Source: Ruegeria sp. ANG-S4 (GTDB lineage Bacteria > Pseudomonadota > Alphaproteobacteria > Rhodobacterales > Rhodobacteraceae). From it: a stretch of DNA of 64,000 bases. The notes under the pieces were generated by a model, which saw nothing but the letters and a program-made list of their open reading frames with translations, was not told the origin of the DNA and searched no databases. A program made the translations under genes and the position numbers. Location of the stretch: the NCBI RefSeq assembly GCF_000814005.1, contig NZ_JWLK01000001.1:1-64000 (forward strand). Direction: 5' to 3'. Positions within the stretch are counted from its first letter, which is position 1, and every line of letters begins with the position of its first letter. Below are positions 61,193-64,000 of this stretch, piece after piece.

Positions 61193-61807
61193 GTGGCGAA
61201 CCACTTGTACAAAAACGACCTGCCGGATGGGTTGGACCTGGGCCCCGTTGTGGCCATTGATTGCGAAACAATGGGCCTGAACCCCCATCGCGACCGCCTG
61301 TGCGTAATCCAAATGTCAGGTGGCGACGGCAACAGCCATATCATTCAGGTCGAACAGGGCCAGACAGAGGCCCCGAACCTGTGCGCTATGCTGGAAAACC
61401 CGGACATTCTGAAACTGTTCCATTTCGGGCGGTTCGATATTGCAGCCATGTACCATACATTTGGCGCACTGGCCGCACCTGTGTACTGCACCAAGATCGC
61501 CAGCCGCCTTGTGCGCACCTACACGGATCGCCACGGGTTGAAAAACCTGTGTCAGGAGCTGATCGGCGTCGATATCTCAAAACAACAGCAGATGAGCGAC
61601 TGGGGCGCGGAAACGCTGACCGAGGCACAACTGGAGTATGCCGCGTCAGACGTTCTTTATCTGCACCAGTTGCGCGACGCGTTGGATGGCCGTTTGTTGC
61701 GCGAAGGGCGGACCGAGATGGCCCAGGCCTGTTTTGATTTTCTGCCGATGCGTGCGAAACTCGATCTCGCAGGCTGGCCCGAAACGGATATCTTTGCGCA
61801 CTCATGA
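61193..61807 (+). CDS. rnd: Ribonuclease D-like 3'-5' exonuclease
   Basis: A 204-residue DEDD exonuclease domain: VVAIDCETMGLNPHRDRLCVIQ (DxE), FHFGRFDIAAM and YAASDVLYLHQLRD (YxxxD). It lacks the HRDC domains of E. coli RNase D, so it is the short alphaproteobacterial form, acting on tRNA 3' ends or other RNA. The start is GTG 61193. Its stop overlaps the kdsD ATG (ATGA). Confidence 0.88.
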   Translation: MANHLYKNDLPDGLDLGPVVAIDCETMGLNPHRDRLCVIQMSGGDGNSHIIQVEQGQTEAPNLCAMLENPDILKLFHFGRFDIAAMYHTFGALAAPVYCTKIASRLVRTYTDRHGLKNLCQELIGVDISKQQQMSDWGAETLTEAQLEYAASDVLYLHQLRDALDGRLLREGRTEMAQACFDFLPMRAKLDLAGWPETDIFAHS

Positions 61808-62772
61808 CCGATAACGAGTCCTTTCTTGAAACCGCGCGACAGGTCGTGACGGACGAGGCACGGGCGTTGGACGTTCTGTCAGAAGGTCTGAATGATGACT
61901 TCGCCGAAGCGGTGCAGTTGATTCTGAACGCCACGGGTCGGATCATTGTCAGCGGCATCGGCAAGTCAGGCCATATCGGGCACAAGATTGCAGCAACTCT
62001 GGCCAGCACAGGTACGCCAGCCTATTTCGTCCACCCCGCCGAGGCCAGCCACGGCGATTTGGGTATGGTGTCGAAAGGTGATGTGGTTCTTGCAATTTCG
62101 AACTCGGGCGAGGCGCCGGAGTTGGCAAACCTTCTGACATTTACCCGGCGCTTTGGTATTCCGTTGATCGGACTTTCCAGCAAACCGGAAAGCACGTTGA
62201 TGAAGCAAGCGGATGTGCACCTTCTGATCCCGTCTTTGGGCGAGGCCTGCGGCTTTGGCATGGTCCCCTCAATTTCGACGACGCTGACGCTGGCGATGGG
62301 GGACGCGCTGGCCATCGCCCTGATGAAATACAGGGATTTCCGGCCCGAACACTTTCGTGATTTCCATCCGGGCGGCAAACTGGGTGCGCAGCTGAGCAAG
62401 GTCAGCGACCTGATGCATACGGATACGCCGATTGTCGCCTCGGGCACAGCGATGAGCGAAGCACTGCTTGTGATGAGCCAAAAGGGCTTTGGCGTTGTCG
62501 GCGTTGTCGATGCGGACAGCCGCCTTCTTGGGATTGTGACAGACGGGGACCTGCGGCGACATATGAAAGGTCTGCTGGAACTGACCGTCGATGAGGTCAT
62601 GACGGCGAACCCACGCACCATCGGGCCGGATGAACTGGCCGAAAGTGCGGTGGCGTTGATGACGATGCAAAAGCCCAAGATCACCTGTCTGTTTGTTGTC
62701 GACCCGCAAACCGAAGGCCGCGCACAAGGCATCCTGCACATTCATGACTGTTTGCGTGTCGGGCTGGGCTAA
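61804..62772 (+). CDS. kdsD: Arabinose-5-phosphate isomerase
   Basis: A 322-residue SIS-domain isomerase with two C-terminal CBS domains. SIS: RIIVSGIGKSGHIGHKIAATLASTGTPAYFVHPAEASHGDLGM; CBS pair from about residue 200 (LMHTDTPIVASGTAMSEALLVMSQKGFGVVGVVD). It converts ribulose-5-phosphate to arabinose-5-phosphate for Kdo of lipopolysaccharide. Next to lptCAB, which transport lipopolysaccharide. Confidence 0.93.
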   Translation: MTDNESFLETARQVVTDEARALDVLSEGLNDDFAEAVQLILNATGRIIVSGIGKSGHIGHKIAATLASTGTPAYFVHPAEASHGDLGMVSKGDVVLAISNSGEAPELANLLTFTRRFGIPLIGLSSKPESTLMKQADVHLLIPSLGEACGFGMVPSISTTLTLAMGDALAIALMKYRDFRPEHFRDFHPGGKLGAQLSKVSDLMHTDTPIVASGTAMSEALLVMSQKGFGVVGVVDADSRLLGIVTDGDLRRHMKGLLELTVDEVMTANPRTIGPDELAESAVALMTMQKPKITCLFVVDPQTEGRAQGILHIHDCLRVGLG

Positions 62773-62780
62773 GGAGGCTT

Positions 62781-63383
62781 GTGGTGGATCGCTATTCCCA
62801 AATGGTACAGTTCTTCAAAGTGCTGTTGCCGTTGGCGGCGATCTTTCTGTTGGCGACCGTTTTCCTGCTGTCGCGCAGTATCGAAACCAACGGAACCGGG
62901 CCTTTCAGTGACGACGCCATCGACCAACGGATGTCGGACCAGGTGGTCACCTTGCCGGACTACAAGGGCGTGACGCGCAAAGGCGAAGAAGTTCGGATCG
63001 AAGCGCGCCAAGCCAGACAGGGCCAACCCGGCGACGATCCGACCGCGTCCGAAATTCATGGGCAATATGACCTGAGCAACGGGCGCGAGATAACGATGGT
63101 GTCCAACGAAGGCACGATCCGCCCCGACAAGGGCACAGCCACTTTTGTGGGTGACGTCGTGATTACCACAGCGGATGGTATCCAGGTGACCACTGACCTG
63201 TTGAACACATCACTGGACGAAATTCGCGGGAATACGCCGGGACAGGTTGATGGAACCGGCCCGATCGGTGACTTTACGGCAGGGCGCATGACGTTTGGAA
63301 CGGAAAAAAAGGACGGACCTGTCCATATTCTTTTTACAGATGGCGTGAAGCTGATATACGAGCCACAAAAAGCCGAAAGATAA
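62781..63383 (+). CDS. lptC: LPS export protein LptC
   Basis: A 200-residue bitopic protein with one TM helix (FKVLLPLAAIFLLATVFLLS, about residues 11-30) and a periplasmic beta-jellyroll (QYDLSNGREITMVSNEGTIRPDKGTATFVGDVVITTADGIQVTTDLLNTSLDEIRG). It hands lipopolysaccharide from LptB2FG to LptA. GTG start (62781 or 62784) behind AAGGAGG. Confidence 0.9.
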   Translation: MVDRYSQMVQFFKVLLPLAAIFLLATVFLLSRSIETNGTGPFSDDAIDQRMSDQVVTLPDYKGVTRKGEEVRIEARQARQGQPGDDPTASEIHGQYDLSNGREITMVSNEGTIRPDKGTATFVGDVVITTADGIQVTTDLLNTSLDEIRGNTPGQVDGTGPIGDFTAGRMTFGTEKKDGPVHILFTDGVKLIYEPQKAER

Positions 63384-63386
63384 CCT

Positions 63387-63878
63387 GTGTTTGATTTACG
63401 CGTAGTCTCTGTTTCCCTTGTCGTGACGTTAGGTGGTTTGCCGGCGTGGGCACAGGAGGCACAGGTCGCTTTCGGATCTCCGAACGCAGACCCGACCTTA
63501 CCGGTCGAGGTTACGTCCGAAACGCTGAATGTGAATCAGGAAAACGGGTCGGCAGAGTTTCTGGGAAACGTTATCGTCATTCAGGGCGAAATGCGCCTGA
63601 CCGCCGAACGCGTTCTGGTCATCTACAACGAAGCGCAATCCGCCATCGAACGGATGGAAGCCACGGAAAATGTGGTTCTTGTCAGCCCGCCGGACGCGGC
63701 TGAAGGGGATTGGGCGGAATACACCATCGACTCAGGCGTGATCGAAATGAAGGGCAACGTGCTGCTGACGCAGGGGCCAAGTGTCATCAGCGGCGACGAG
63801 ATGATTGCAAATCTGAACACAGGGCTGGCCACGATGACGGGCCGGGTCAAAACCATCCTGCAGCCGAGTGGAAACTGA
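63387..63878 (+). CDS. lptA: LPS transport periplasmic protein LptA
   Basis: A 163-residue periplasmic jellyroll protein with a signal peptide (up to VTLGGLPAWAQ). ETLNVNQENGSAEFLGNVIVIQGEMRLTAERVLVIYNE and GVIEMKGNVLLTQGPSVISGDEMIANLNTG are the OstA repeats. It bridges inner and outer membranes for lipopolysaccharide. GTG start at 63387; TGA overlaps the lptB ATG. Confidence 0.92.
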   Translation: MFDLRVVSVSLVVTLGGLPAWAQEAQVAFGSPNADPTLPVEVTSETLNVNQENGSAEFLGNVIVIQGEMRLTAERVLVIYNEAQSAIERMEATENVVLVSPPDAAEGDWAEYTIDSGVIEMKGNVLLTQGPSVISGDEMIANLNTGLATMTGRVKTILQPSGN

Positions 63879-64000
63879 TGAACAGCCCTAAGTTGTCCGT
63901 TGCCGAGGGCTCTTCCGGTCTGAAGATCGAAAAGCTGCGCAAGTCTTATCGAAAAAAGACGGTGATCCGGGATGTGTCCATGACACTGAACCGGTCCGAA
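63878..64000 (+). CDS. lptB: LPS export ABC transporter ATP-binding protein LptB (partial, runs off the edge)
   Basis: The first 41 codons: a ~14-residue N-terminal extension, then LKIEKLRKSYRKKTVIRDVSMTLNRSE, the start of an ABC ATPase before its Walker A. Together with lptC and lptA upstream this identifies LptB. The rest lies outside the window. Confidence 0.85.
   Translation, partial: MNSPKLSVAEGSSGLKIEKLRKSYRKKTVIRDVSMTLNRSE

Noticed and set aside
1..64000. tRNA genes, CRISPR arrays, transposases or prophage genes
   Set aside because: I looked for cloverleaf patterns, regularly spaced repeats and transposase/integrase motifs in all gaps and found none that I could support.

Overview
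The window is a piece of an alphaproteobacterial chromosome, most likely from the Roseobacter group of the Rhodobacteraceae. The grounds are the moderately high GC, the alphaproteobacterial flagellar gene order with CtrA-like TTAA-N7-TTAA boxes, and lineage-typical families that I recognise from memory (a Branch/DUF5928-type glycosyltransferase, DUF1523, a DUF6638-type protein, glcDEF, the lptC-lptA-lptB order). I saw no rRNA, tRNA, CRISPR array, insertion sequence or prophage. Both edges are arbitrary: the last gene (lptB) runs off the right end.

Layout. 185-2724: a sulfotransferase divergent from a Branch-type glycosyltransferase. 2731-5352: a lysine-catabolism-like pair (saccharopine dehydrogenase family plus aminoadipate-semialdehyde-type dehydrogenase) behind a strong operator-like palindrome. 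5663-10562: ilvD divergent from an XRE-cupin regulator, a small membrane protein, sseA and an aromatic/aspartate aminotransferase. 10712-12763: YciI protein, then glnK-amt. 13023-15209: a class A penicillin-binding protein. 15260-21482: the leucine genes leuB, leuD and leuC on the minus strand, interleaved with an EEP-family protein, a membrane protein and an HdeD-like protein, and headed by a possible leaderless 35-codon leader ORF. 21659-23076: rsfS (behind a coupled 18-codon ORF), rlmH and a flavodoxin-like protein. 23080-24173: two small minus-strand genes. 24256-28183: glcDEF, glycolate oxidase. 28302-29902: two tandem trypsin-like proteases. 29898-30493: an Hsp20 gene with a sigma-32-like promoter and a ROSE-type RNA thermometer candidate. 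30626-34073: a TetR regulator divergent from a cupin gene, then a phytase-like exported protein.

34344-42107 is the most interesting region. It is a tightly packed plus-strand cluster of a coiled-coil TelA-like protein, a 372-residue protein of unknown family, a AAA+ ATPase, a DUF6638-type protein, a two-TM small protein and a DUF1523 protein. Two AT-richer genes are spliced into it: a small membrane protein and a protein with a HEPN-like R-X4-H motif resembling abortive-infection proteins. It looks like a conserved but uncharacterised ATPase/membrane module carrying defence-like cargo.

42151-59031 is a large flagellar block: flgI, flgL, flgK, flgE, motB and fliI (minus); flgB, flgC, fliE, fliQ, flgF, flgG, flgA, flgH and fliL (plus); a FliJ-position protein, flhB, fliR, flhA and a lytic transglycosylase (minus). 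No gene for FliF, FliG, FliM, FliN, FliP, MotA or flagellin is present, so the flagellar genes must be split. 59105-61059 holds an Lrp regulator, an MFS exporter and a CsoR/InrS-type metal sensor with a C-tract operator. 61193-64000 ends with rnd, kdsD, lptC, lptA and the start of lptB (lipopolysaccharide synthesis and transport).

All family names come from reading the translations by eye; none was checked by database search.
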